From Onthophagus taurus (lineage: Eukaryota > Arthropoda > Insecta > Coleoptera > Scarabaeidae), in NCBI RefSeq assembly GCF_036711975.1, contig NC_091968.1, positions 15,500,001-15,564,000 on the forward strand: 64,000 bases of DNA, written 5' to 3'. Under the pieces are notes generated by a model. The model ran no database searches. It saw only the letters and a program-made list of their open reading frames with translations, and was not told the origin of the DNA. Within the stretch, counting starts at the first letter, position 1; every line of letters begins with the position of its first letter. Positions 1 through 8,735 of this stretch are shown in pieces. Made by a program: the position numbers and the translations under genes.

Positions 1-99
1 TTTCACCAACATCTGTTGGCCGCACTTTAAGCATTTCACTTTATTGTCTTTCATTTCGCTAAAATGCTGCCATATTTGGCTTTTTTGCTTTGAAGACAT
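1..99 (-). CDS. BED-type zinc finger, N-terminus of a hAT-like gene (partial)
   Basis: Reading leftward from an ATG at 97-99, the frame stays open to the window edge (33 residues). It shows the start of a BED zinc finger: a W-x-x-F aromatic pair followed by a C-x-x-C pair near residues 23-26. BED fingers bind DNA and usually sit at the N-terminus of hAT-family transposases or proteins domesticated from them. The rest lies outside the window, so the histidine half of the finger and any transposase domain cannot be checked. It could also be a domesticated BED-finger gene. Too short for the six-frame list but a good motif match. Confidence 0.55.
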   Translation of the reverse strand, partial: MSSKQKSQIWQHFSEMKDNKVKCLKCGQQMLVK

Positions 100-477
100 G
101 ATTTTTGTAAAAAATATTTAATATGTAAGTATTTAATATAAAACATTTAATTTTTCAATATATAACAAAACATGGTAACTTTAATTACTTGCTTTAGATA
201 TATTGCGATAATACTAAAGAAATGGACGCTAATTTCACTACTATATTCCGCATAAACTCAGAGCTGCGCTCCATGTTGGCTTGCAACGCTTGCAATAACA
301 CTGTATAGCGCAATATATGCGCTGTACGGTCGTACCGGTGCCGTGCACAACGAGACACCAGACGACGCCGGCGTAGTTGAGCGGCGAGCGATAAATGTGT
401 TGCATCAGCAACTGTGTTATGGCGCAATTTAGTTGATACATTGCGCTAACTCATTTAGGTGCGCCAGTATCAGTGTA

Positions 478-504
478 TCAGCGCAGCAAATTTTGCTGCG
501 CTGA
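478..504. repeat. Short palindrome in unassigned left flank
   Basis: A near-perfect inverted repeat (arms of about 12 nt, TCAGCGCAGCAA and its complement) within a GC-rich island at about 240-510 that is full of TGCGC/GCGCA motifs. It resembles subterminal repeats of a hAT element and may belong to the BED-finger element at the window edge, but no matching end or target duplication was found. Nothing else is supported between 100 and 776. Confidence 0.35.
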
Positions 505-778
505 CGCACACTATAGCAAATTTTGCAAGTGGTGATTGTGGAGAATATGATATACAGTTATACAAAATAACTGACAATGAGTACACAGTAACAAAATCCG
601 GTCACCTTAAAATGAAAAATATTATAATACCTTTTAAGGTAAGTTGTGTATAGACGTCATGTTCATCTTTAATAAGTACTATCACGCGGTTTTCTCTTCG
701 AAAGTCCCATACTTTGAATAAATGAGACGCCATAGTTTGATCCGTCAGACAATCAGCTATAAAAATTAACTCCCATTA

Positions 779-1880
779 CACAGGAAAAAATCGTGTCGTG
801 TAAAAATTTTAGAGTAGTTGGTAAAAAGAATTAGAGTAAAAATTGTAATACCACATGATAAAAACAACTCTAATGTACACTATATTTAATATTAATATAG
901 AGTTCATGTATTATTCACTTAATAGAGCAGTTTTTACAGTTCTCTAAAGGAGAGTTCTTATTTACTCATGTTAGTGAAGTTATGTAATATATAAAACATT
1001 CAATTTTACACAAGACGTGTAAACTGTAGTTTTCCTTCAGGTACTTCGTAGGTATCGCACTATTTTGCTCGGTATTACTCGTCGGTACCACGTGATCAAC
1101 ATGTGATGTGATACAGCTAAAATTTAACGGTCATCTACTGAACGAGTCGGAACTCGACAGCGTCTCGAGACCTGATTTACGCGATATAAAGAGAAAGAAC
1201 GATTATTTTTATTTTAATTATGTTTGCCAAACAATCGTGTTGTGAAATTAGTGGAACTTCCGGAAGATTTTACGCACGAGTTCCTTGCGAAGATTGGTAA
1301 GTATGTACAACTATACATACAGAAAACTTATAGAAGACTCATTAGATGCAGTTTTCATGGTGACTCGGTGGAAACTTTAAAATGGATTAAGTATGGTTAT
1401 ATAAAAAGAATTTAATTTTTTTAAATTTAAGATGTAACAATAAATTACAAGTAAAAATAAAAACAAATATTTTATAATCTTGATTTTTATTACAAACCTA
1501 AAACCTTCCTAAAAATATTCTATACTTCCTATTAAAAATTAACACTAATAAGTGAAAGATACATACTATTTAGTGATATTTTGTCACTTAATAGAGTAAA
1601 ATTAGAACGAATCTTTAATAATTTACAGTGCTAATTTTACACTGATTAGATTAGAAATGTATCTAATTAGAGTCACGACAACATCTAATTAGATTACATA
1701 TAATACACTGTTATAGAGTAACGATTATAGACTATTTAATAAACACCATCTTCTCACCATTTAGTGTGAAATTTTAATCTATTCACCTACACTATATAGT
1801 GCAAAAAAATAACTCGAAATATATTGGACCGATCTGAACCATGTTTTAGAGTTGATTTTTACTCTATACTTTTTCCTGTG
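779..1880. mobile_element. 1.1-kb non-autonomous Tc1/mariner-like element (TA target duplication)
   Basis: Both ends carry the inverted repeat CACAGGAAAAA (779-789 and complement 1870-1880), and each is flanked by TA (777-778, 1881-1882), the target duplication of Tc1/mariner elements. The subterminal regions share further inverted similarity (stretches rich in GAGTAAAA/TTTTACTC). No transposase is present. The middle (about 1080-1420) looks different: a GC-richer segment followed by a short open frame (1224-1415) with a GTAAGT donor at 1296. It may be captured host DNA with a first exon, but the frame lacks an ATG at its apparent start and I do not recognise the peptide. Confidence 0.5.
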
Positions 1881-1882
1881 TA

Positions 1883-2747
1883 TTTATTGTAATTATAAAG
1901 TAATTGAATCGATTATTTCAGACACTTCATAAGTCCTCCAATCCTATTTATTTCTGAGAAGAAATAAAAAATGGAAAACAAAAATACAAGACATCAATAT
2001 TCGCGATTGCAATGCATCGACTGCGTTTATCTCTCGACACGTTAAAGACAAACATCACACCCTTAGTACACAAATAACTGTTTTAGTACTACTACCATAA
2101 ATTAATAAATTATATTATTCAAGCATCATAATTTTTTCAAAATACGGACTTGTGGGGGTTTTAAAAATGTAAATTTAAAAACATTCAAATGAGGCTGATT
2201 TGAAATAATATAGGTTAGAATTTTCTGAAATACAATGATATAGTGGTTGATCAAATTGCTGTAACTAATACAAATACAGTGATTTGAATCTGTACTTAGT
2301 TCTTCTAGTAACCCTGCGGTGTAATTATAGAAAACCTTAAACGTCGTTCTGACAAAGTTAATATCTGAAATTTTTTTATTAATAAGCACAAAGTGTATAG
2401 AACAAATTTGATACGATAGATACAATACTTGATACCTTTAGAATATTTACTACCTCTAAATTCTACACTGTAGCTTACATAATACGGCTTTTCAATGAAA
2501 GAAACATGTTTGGGGTAACTTGCTGAATTAAATATAATGGCTTCATCACATACTGCTGAACTTGAATAAGATTGGGTTTGAATACTCTGTAGAGATTGTA
2601 GGAATTGATGCCAAGAGATTTTTAAAGTTAGGGCAATGTCAAATAATTTTTTTAAAAAACCCATGCTTTCAAATTTTAGTGACCAAAAATATCGCATATA
2701 AATCTATATATCTATCTATATATAGATTTTTAATCAAACTGTATCAG
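1883..2747. other. AT-rich stretch, no gene recognised
   Basis: Open frames here (for example 2305-2697 on the minus strand) have AT-driven composition and match no family I know. The right part (2650-2747) leads into the Harbinger transposase remnant and may be its decayed intron or upstream exon; a GTATCAG acceptor-like site ends at 2747. Confidence 0.3.
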
Positions 2748-3668
2748 GTACTTTAGATGGGAAGCATGTTGTGACAGAAAAACCAGCTAACAGTGGGTCA
2801 ACTTATTTTAATTATAAAAAAGAATTCAGTGTTGTCCTGATGGCGCTAGTCGATGCTGATTTAAGATTTATTACTGTGGCAACCGCCACATTCATTAAGT
2901 GTAATATATTATAATATCGTAGTGATACGTTTAATAAAAAATAAAAAAACCATAACTACAAAAAAACAAATAAAATAAAATAAATAAACAATTCAAATTA
3001 AAACCATAAAAAACTGGCGTTCTCATTTTTTGTGTAGAACAAATTAATTCATTTACAATTAACTTGTAACTACAATTACCATCAATGTTGGGGCTTATGG
3101 TAAGAACAGCGATGGAAGAATTTTCAAAAATTCAGCACTAGGAAGAGCAATGGTGGTACATTGAATATACCTGGACCAAAAAAGTTGCCTGGAAGTGATA
3201 CTTTAATGCCTCGTGTAATTGTAGGGGATAAAGCTTTTCCTATAACTACAAATCTCATGCGTCCATATCCTGGAATACAACTTCGAGATAATAGCAACAA
3301 AAAAATTTACAATTACCGACATAGCAGAGCTAGACGATGTAGCGAAAATGCCTTTGGTCTATTTTGTAAAAAAATGTAGGATATTTTTCAAAAAATTAAA
3401 CGTTATTCCTGAACATCTCGACAAAATAATTATGGCAGCTACTTGCTTGCACAACTTTTTAAGAAATGATAAATGTTCTTGGCAACCTGATGAATTACAG
3501 CAAACAGAAGTGCCACAAGGTTTAGACCGTATTAGAAATATGGGAGGCAATTGTACTCGTGATGCAATAAATGTTCGAGATAAATTCTCAGAATATTTCA
3601 GTACGCCTGAAGGACTTGTTCCTTTGCAAAATGAACGGATTCAGAGAGGCCGAAGACAACTCCAATAA
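2748..3668 (+). pseudogene. PIF/Harbinger DDE transposase remnant
   Basis: Fragments in successive frames read as a Harbinger (DDE_Tnp_4) nuclease. At 2750-2880 there is a first-Asp motif (T-L-D-G-K-H-V) followed by NSGS-x-YFNYK and VLMALVDA. At 3085-3155 comes a GAYGKNSDG-type motif. At 3161-3379 there is a stretch ending in RARRCSENAFG, and at 3348-3668 the C-terminal region with ATCLHNFLR. Reading order is conserved, but there are at least two frameshifts and a ~200-bp AT-rich interruption (about 2881-3085) between the first two motifs. The cut-and-paste enzyme is dead. An antisense MADF exon follows immediately downstream, the same arrangement as in the second Harbinger copy at 53-56 kb. 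Confidence 0.75.
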
Positions 3669-3729
3669 TATATATTATATAAAAAATTATAACAATAAAT
3701 AACGTTACAATGCAATATTAGGTACTTAC

Positions 3730-3862
3730 CCGGTATTTTCATTTCACTAGCAATTTTTTCCCACACGTTTTCTTTCATTTCTTGGTTGTGATAATTTTTA
3801 TCACGTAACAAATAAAGATGTGGATAACCACGGATTAAGTTTATTAAAAGTTCTTCATTCAT
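3730..3862 (-). pseudogene. MADF-domain accessory gene of Harbinger element, exon 1
   Basis: From an ATG at 3860-3862 about 44 codons encode the first half of a MADF (Myb/SANT-like) DNA-binding domain: L-I-x-L-I-R-x-Y-P-x-L-Y and W-x-x-I-A-x-E-M. The frame ends at a good splice donor (GTAAGTACC, intron beginning at 3729). Harbinger elements carry such a Myb/MADF gene beside the transposase to help DNA binding and nuclear import. No downstream exon is visible, so the gene is incomplete. It is transcribed toward, and tail-to-tail with, the transposase. Confidence 0.65.
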
Positions 3863-3984
3863 TTTATCTAAGTAATATCAAGCAATATACACAAAACTTT
3901 TACAAATATAACTATAAAATGAATAGACAGGTTTTAGTCATCGTAAACATTTTGGTAGATACTAGAGGGGGCTGCGAAACCACG

Positions 3985-4167
3985 GAAAAAATTTGCTCAG
4001 TAAACAATCCAGGTGATTCCGTTCCGTTCCACACCATTCCGCGCTGTTCCGGTCCGCGTTAGTGTGCGGACGCTAACTTAGTTTTACGTTTTTTTAAAAT
4101 TTCCGTTCCGTTCCATTCCATTCCGTTCCGCGATAGTGTGCCGCTTGCTTTACACTGAAGAAAGCAA
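3985..4167. repeat. ATTCCGTTCC-type subterminal repeats, probable Harbinger end
   Basis: Several copies of a TTCCGTTCC/ATTCC motif and two copies of a GCG(T/A)TAGTGTGC motif lie between the MADF exon and the Polinton. They look like subterminal repeats of the Harbinger element into or beside which the Polinton inserted. The matching left end was not found. Confidence 0.4.
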
Positions 4168-4173
4168 AGAGTC
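4168..4173. repeat. Target-site duplication, left copy (AGAGTC)
   Basis: AGAGTC immediately precedes the Polinton's first base and is repeated exactly at 21713-21718 after its last base. A 6-bp duplication is the Polinton hallmark, made by its retrovirus-type integrase. Confidence 0.95.
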
Positions 4174-4774
4174 AGTAGTATAGATTCGCCGATTCAAGAA
4201 CCTCCTCCTCGAACCTGCGTTCTAGGAGGAGGTTCTTGAATCGGCAAATTTTTTGGGGGTCAGAGGAGGTTCGATGAGGAGAGGAGGTTCTTGAATCGGC
4301 GATTCTTTTGAGGGTCGGAGGAGATTCGATGAAGAGAGGAGGAGGTCAATTAACTTGAGAAGGTCATGTTATTTTGACGAAATTATTAAAAATTTATCTT
4401 TATTAAAAATGTATCTTTATTTAGGTTATGTTATTAAAAATTTATCTTTATATGTAACCTGTTTACCTAGATGAAAACAATTACTATGTTTATCCTTCGA
4501 CGCTTCTCAATGAACTGTTAATGTTTTCGATATATCTCTTAATTTATTATTATACACAAAGGTATACGGTTTTGAGATATGTAGGTATACAAATAAGTGA
4601 GTCATAACTTACCTGCGAGATATTTTTTATTTTATTATGTAAAGGTGTACGGGTATTTAAGAATATGCGAGGAGGTTCTTGAATCGGCAAATTTTTTGGG
4701 AGGACAGGTTTGAGGAGGAGGTCAACTAACTTGTTAGTAGATGAGTCATGATCCACCTGCGAGATATTTTTTAA
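4174..4774 (+). repeat. Polinton left terminal inverted repeat
   Basis: Matches the reverse complement of about 21112-21712. The outer ~344 bp (4174-4517) differ by a single base (C at 4364), while the inner ~250 bp carry many substitutions and small indels. Inside are several copies of GGTTCTTGAATCGGC and of a GAGTCAT...CTGCGAGATATTTTTT module. Confidence 0.92.
4188..4245. repeat. Terminal hairpin in left Polinton TIR
   Basis: Bases 4188-4209 and 4224-4245 are a perfect 22-bp inverted repeat around a 14-nt loop, starting 14 bp from the element terminus. The right TIR holds the mirror copy at 21641-21698. As single strand or RNA it would fold into a strong hairpin. Confidence 0.85.
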
Positions 4775-4907
4775 GAGCTTCTTAATAAATTTGTCATGCG
4801 TTTTGTCTGACGTCTCACGATATAATGACGTGTTAGAACATGTATAATAGATATATTCGGTAATGATGTGAAATATTACTCCCCCCACCAGCAACCTTAT
4901 GTATTGC

Positions 4908-4915
4908 TATAAATA
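4908..4915 (+). promoter_or_regulatory. TATA box for the leftmost Polinton gene
   Basis: TATAAATA lies just inside the left TIR. Possible initiators (CAGAGT at about 4940, TTCAGAGT at about 4953) follow 30-45 bp downstream. The transcript would carry an untranslated first exon ending at a GTAAGTA donor at 5044. The stretch 4775-4907 otherwise holds nothing recognisable. Confidence 0.5.
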
Positions 4916-5042
4916 CAAACGTTGGTCGAAGTTGTACCGCAGAGTGTTGTGCTTCAGAGTAAGGTTTTTGTGTATTTAGTACATATTAAAAATATCGTGT
5001 AGATTTTTGGTGCATTTAGTACAGAGGATTTTTAACGTAACG

Positions 5043-6007
5043 AGTAAGTAATTCAAATGTAATACAAGTAGATAATGTACTAATGTAAACAATAATATTG
5101 ATGTTTAGTGGCAACCAGACCGAACCCCAAATGTCCAACTAAGAGAGCTGCTGTAAATTCATTTGAAAAGGGTGAAAATAAAAAACCTGCCCGAAACATC
5201 AAAATGGAGGGTAATTGTAATGAGACAACTGCAACAAATGTGTCGCTAGGAAGTGATAATCAAAGAAAAAAGGATGTGGTATTCGATGGAATTAATTTGT
5301 TGGCTTCCGACTTAGCGGAGTACGTATTTCCTAGCAATCAACAACATTATGTAGAAAATTGTGGAAAGTTGCCTTTCACAAGTAACGTAGTATTAAATGA
5401 GGCAGTGAAAAATAATCTCCAAAAAGGTAATCAAGCACCATTATTCTCCGAGAGTACATATTATTTAAATAAAAGTCGAACGAAATGGATATCGGTTGGC
5501 ATGTCTGCCAATCTACATTTTGATCCGGTTATAAGATTAATGGGAAAAGGACAATGCATAACTTTTACCGAAGACGAATGGAAAAATGTGATTAATAGCA
5601 GACAATTGATTATGAATAGTTTTGTTGGTGATTTATCGGCACCACCACATTTCGTTGTAAGCGGCGTGACCTGCAGCAGCCAATGGATAGAAAATGTACG
5701 AAAAGTGTTGAAAATGGAAAGGGGGTCAGAAATATTTTACCTGGCTTACGACTCGTTACACGAATTGTGGAAACTTAGCGATTTAGTTTCGAGTAGGGTA
5801 GAAGTATTAAAGTGTATGGAATATAAAAATTATTACGATAGCGTGATCGATGTGGTATCAACAATGCAAGGTGATATAAAATCGAATATATTGGTTGCTT
5901 CAAACGGTGCACCAAGTGAACATTTGTGCGTAACTAAAGAACTGCTCGTATACGGTATGGATAAGGTATTACTGGATTTAGATTTGCACGCATTAATGAA
6001 GATGTGA
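5043..6007 (+). CDS. Polinton conserved protein of unknown function, 5'-spliced
   Basis: An open frame of 299 codons with no upstream ATG in frame. A 65-nt intron (5044-5108, GTAAGTA...TTTAG) fits: removing it joins A5043 to TG at 5109-5110 and creates the ATG, in frame with everything downstream. Without splicing, the first in-frame ATG is 32 codons later (5204). The N-terminus is Lys/Pro-rich (possible nuclear localisation); the remainder is mixed alpha/beta without a motif I know. It is the first gene of the rightward cluster and ends 10 nt before the next ATG, so the two may share a transcript. Function unknown. Confidence 0.75.
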
Positions 6008-6017
6008 AGTGAATAAA

Positions 6018-6242
6018 ATGGAAAAAAAAGTGACGTTTTGCGAATCGAAAAATAGAGTGTACCGAATGCACACTTGGACGTTTGCTTACAGACAATCAAG
6101 GATAAGTGACTGGGAAGAAAAGATGTTGGACGGAATTAGATTTAAGACTAGGATAAGAAACGTAAATAAGTTATTAGAAAAATATTTAGATGTAGATTAT
6201 AGATTAAATATATATCAAGAACGTTTTAGCATTGTAGAGTAA
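6018..6242 (+). CDS. Small Polinton protein, 74 aa, unknown
   Basis: ATG at 6018, 10 nt after the previous stop. Rich in Arg/Tyr/Phe, with a W-x-F-A-Y-R motif near residue 20 and a basic helix later; no signal peptide or membrane segment. I infer a conserved short Polinton gene from its intact frame and spacing; no function can be read from it. It was probably translated from the transcript of the preceding gene. Confidence 0.6.
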   Translation: MEKKVTFCESKNRVYRMHTWTFAYRQSRISDWEEKMLDGIRFKTRIRNVNKLLEKYLDVDYRLNIYQERFSIVE

Positions 6243-6381
6243 TCGAAATGTTTTTAACTGAGTAACAATTAATTTTTAGGATATTAGTAGATTTAAGTGT
6301 AGCTGAATAATAATAATAATAATATTAATAGATTTAAGTATAAATTAAGAGCAAAACTGTTTTTGTAAAATATTTAAAAGG

Positions 6382-6417
6382 AATAAAAGCTTAAAGCACA
6401 ACAGCAGAGCTTCATTT
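6382..6417 (+). promoter_or_regulatory. Core promoter for the virion-gene cluster
   Basis: An AATAAAAG TATA-like box (6382) and a TCATTT initiator (6412) are about 32 bp apart, matching arthropod TATA-Inr spacing, with the PLA2/core ATG 50 bp downstream. The preceding 6243-6380 is AT-rich with an (AAT)n microsatellite at about 6308-6325 and no gene. Confidence 0.45.
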
Positions 6418-6463
6418 CTAGTTTTTAACTGTGAAGAAAAGGAAGAAGGAGTGAAATTATAAA

Positions 6464-7381
6464 ATGAATTTGTTAGAACCTAATCGTAACAGTTATCGTT
6501 TGACAGGCAAACGAATTGGTCGAGGATTTTTTAACAAGTTGATAGATAAACTTCCGATAGAACTTCATTTGCCAGGATATAATTTTTGTGGACCGGGTAC
6601 CAAGTTGGAAAAGAGATTATCGAGAGGAGATCGAGGCGTGAATCCATTAGACGAAGCGTGTAAGAAACACGATATAGCATATACGGTCAGTTCAAATTTA
6701 AAATTTAGACACGACGCAGACAGAGCATTATATAAAGCAGCGAAAGAACGAATACGAAATAAAGAGTCTACTCTTGGAGAAAAAGTGGCATCGTCCGCAG
6801 TTGCCGCCTTAATGAAAGCAAAAGTAGCGGTCGGTATGGGCGTAGGTAGAAAAAGAAATCGTACGGGTCGACGACCTTTAAAAAAAGTCCGAACGCGTGT
6901 AAAGCGTGGTGGAGCTATATCTTTTGTAGATGCACTTCGATTCGCTCGCAACGCAATATCGAGATCAGGTGCTAAGAATTTGTTGACAAACGTTAAAGCG
7001 GCGTACGGAGCTTTGAAAAAGATAAGAAAAAGAATTTCCGAACCTAGAGGTCGAGTTATTCGAATTCCGAAAACGGGAGGATTTTTACCTTTAATTCCCC
7101 TGTTCGCAGCTTTAGGTGCCCTAGGTAGTATCGGCGGTGGTGCTGCCGCTATTGCAAGAACTATAAACAACGCGAAAACAGCTAGAGAGCAATTAGATGA
7201 AGAACGAAGACATAACAAGGCTATGGAAGCAAAGGCCGTAGGTAGCGGATTTTATATAAAACCATATAAGAAAGGTTGCGGTTTGTTTATTGAAGGAAAG
7301 GGGAATAATGTTGGCGGCACAGGTTACTTCAATAAGCCCTATAAGAAAGGTTGCGGTATAACCACTAGTTCAAAAAACTAG
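6464..7381 (+). CDS. Phospholipase A2-domain virion core protein
   Basis: 305 residues. Residues about 35-85 hold a PLA2 fold: the calcium-loop YNFCGPGT and the active-site CKKHD (His-Asp). Parvoviruses use similar virion PLA2 domains for membrane passage; adintoviruses and Polintons carry related ones. Then come strongly basic stretches (about 125-150, 175-200), suited to DNA binding, a Gly/Ala-rich hydrophobic segment (about 207-225, possible membrane contact), and a duplicated C-terminal KPYKKGCG motif (about 268 and 292). The last codons, S-K-N-stop, read A-AAA-AAC-TAG, a canonical -1 slippery site leading into the protease frame. Probably a precursor cut by that protease. Confidence 0.85.
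   Translation: MNLLEPNRNSYRLTGKRIGRGFFNKLIDKLPIELHLPGYNFCGPGTKLEKRLSRGDRGVNPLDEACKKHDIAYTVSSNLKFRHDADRALYKAAKERIRNKESTLGEKVASSAVAALMKAKVAVGMGVGRKRNRTGRRPLKKVRTRVKRGGAISFVDALRFARNAISRSGAKNLLTNVKAAYGALKKIRKRISEPRGRVIRIPKTGGFLPLIPLFAALGALGSIGGGAAAIARTINNAKTAREQLDEERRHNKAMEAKAVGSGFYIKPYKKGCGLFIEGKGNNVGGTGYFNKPYKKGCGITTSSKN
7372..7378 (+). promoter_or_regulatory. Programmed -1 ribosomal frameshift site (A AAA AAC)
   Basis: In the frame of the PLA2 gene the bases read A AAA AAC directly before its TAG stop; this is the X-XXY-YYZ heptamer used by several retroviruses and nidoviruses. Slipping back one base enters exactly the protease frame at 7378. About 12 nt downstream, 7391-7416 can fold as a small interrupted hairpin (CTCG/CGAG plus CGTT/AACG). 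The protease frame has no ATG before its conserved start. Confidence 0.65.
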
Positions 7382-7758
7382 TTCGAATACCTCGTCGTGC
7401 GTTAACTAACGTCGAGTTGGAAAAGTTTGCGAAAGTACTAAAAATTCCACATTTTCGGGGTATATTTATGAGAGACAATCTCCCGAGTAAGATTAAAAAG
7501 AAGGAAAGAGGTATTGTTAACTTGGATAACTTGAAAGGACGAGGGACTCATTGGGTCGCCTATAAGAAAGACGACAAGGACATATACTATTTCGACAGTT
7601 ACGGTGATTTAAGACCGCCATTAGAAATTGAACAATATTTGCTGTCAGACGGTAGGGGTGGTCAAGTAAAGTATAATTACTGTCGATATCAAAGAGAAAT
7701 AGATCAAAATTGCGGACAGTTGTGTCTGAAGTTTCTAAGTAATAAAAGAACCTATTAG
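7378..7758 (+). CDS. Adenain-like cysteine protease (maturation protease)
   Basis: Adenovirus-type (Ulp1-fold) protease. The order of motifs fits: G-T-H-W with the catalytic His, an acidic residue in Y-F-D-S-Y-G, and Q-x-x-x-x-x-N-C-G-Q-L-C with the oxyanion Gln and catalytic Cys. It matures capsid and core precursors. The frame is open from 7369, but the first ATG (7468) would remove a conserved-looking segment before the His motif, so I place the start at the -1 slip from the PLA2 gene. That would yield a core-protease fusion at low frequency, as in retroviral gag-pro. Internal initiation at 7468 or splicing are alternatives. Confidence 0.85.
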   Translation, partial: LVRIPRRALTNVELEKFAKVLKIPHFRGIFMRDNLPSKIKKKERGIVNLDNLKGRGTHWVAYKKDDKDIYYFDSYGDLRPPLEIEQYLLSDGRGGQVKYNYCRYQREIDQNCGQLCLKFLSNKRTY

Positions 7759-7788
7759 AGTCTAGAGACGTTTAGACGTTCAGAAGTA

Positions 7789-8520
7789 ATGGAGAAAGAA
7801 GCAATACACACGACATATACATTTACGTTGACTGGAAAGTCATCTGAATTGACTTGTAATTTTAATCCTCCGATCTATTTGAACGAATTTGGTAGTTACG
7901 AGTTGGCTCTTTTGAATTTCGAAACGTTTAATAGTTTAGCAAACGTTAATAAAAACAACAACGTAATCCAATACGAAGATAAGACAGGACATTTTAAAAA
8001 CAATATAATAGTACCTGTTGGAACGTACGATATTGATGATATTGCCGAGTTCGTGAATGAACAGCTAGACAAAAGACATGCTAAAAGTGTCGTAATAAGG
8101 ATTAAGGGGAATAATAACACACAACATTCTTTAATAAAAAGTACCCGTCGAATTAATTTTGCATGCGATAATTCTATAGGGCCGTTACTTGGCTTCAAGC
8201 CTCAAATATTACCTAGAGATACGGAAGTGGAATCCGATTTCGTAGTAAACATAAATAAAACGAACGCCTTACAAATTTATTGTAATTTAGTGACGGGATC
8301 GTATAATAACGGAGTTCCCGTGCACGTTTTATATCATTTTTTCCCAAACGTTCCGGCAGGTTTTAAAATAATCGAATCACCACAACTACCTATTTATTTA
8401 CCGGTTTTAACGAACGTGATTAGTAGCTTAACAGTACGTATACTTGATCAGGACGGAAACTTGGTAGACTTCAGAGAAGAAGAAATAACAGTGAGAGTTC
8501 ACCTGAGATCGATAAATTGA
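7789..8520 (+). CDS. Polinton minor capsid protein (penton-like)
   Basis: 243 residues, predominantly beta-strand, starting at ATG 7789, 30 nt after the protease stop. Its N-terminus (T-Y-T-F-T-L-T-G) and the position between protease and major capsid are those of the single-jelly-roll penton/minor capsid protein of Polintons and adintoviruses, which forms five-fold vertices. No truncation. Identification rests on length, strand-rich character and gene order as much as on motif. Confidence 0.8.
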   Translation: MEKEAIHTTYTFTLTGKSSELTCNFNPPIYLNEFGSYELALLNFETFNSLANVNKNNNVIQYEDKTGHFKNNIIVPVGTYDIDDIAEFVNEQLDKRHAKSVVIRIKGNNNTQHSLIKSTRRINFACDNSIGPLLGFKPQILPRDTEVESDFVVNINKTNALQIYCNLVTGSYNNGVPVHVLYHFFPNVPAGFKIIESPQLPIYLPVLTNVISSLTVRILDQDGNLVDFREEEITVRVHLRSIN

Positions 8521-8543
8521 ATTATTTAAATTTGACTAACGTT

Positions 8544-8735
8544 ATGACAGTGTTATATCAAAACAAAAGAACGCGGTGGTCAAGAAGAGACAGAGCGAGA
8601 AAATTGTTTAATGGAGAAAACTATAAAGCGCGCGTCATCAGTCAACGTAGCGGCAGTAGAAGACGATCCATTCATCGATTATCACCAGTCAATCGAAGGT
8701 ATTTAGTTCAGTTAGGATACGAAGTGTTAAAGTAA
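8544..8735 (+). CDS. Small Arg-rich protein (possible DNA-condensing virion peptide)
   Basis: 63 residues from the ATG at 8544; about a quarter are Arg/Lys, with clusters WSRRDRARK and GSRRRS. Such a peptide could condense packaged DNA as adenovirus core peptides do; this is inference from composition and position between two capsid genes. Its TAA overlaps the major capsid ATG by one base (TAATG at 8733-8737), a termination-reinitiation signature. Confidence 0.7.
   Translation: MTVLYQNKRTRWSRRDRARKLFNGENYKARVISQRSGSRRRSIHRLSPVNRRYLVQLGYEVLK

Noticed and set aside
6565..7218. 217-codon minus-strand frame opposite the PLA2 gene
   Set aside because: Shadow of the PLA2/core gene; basic coding sequence read backwards, no motif.
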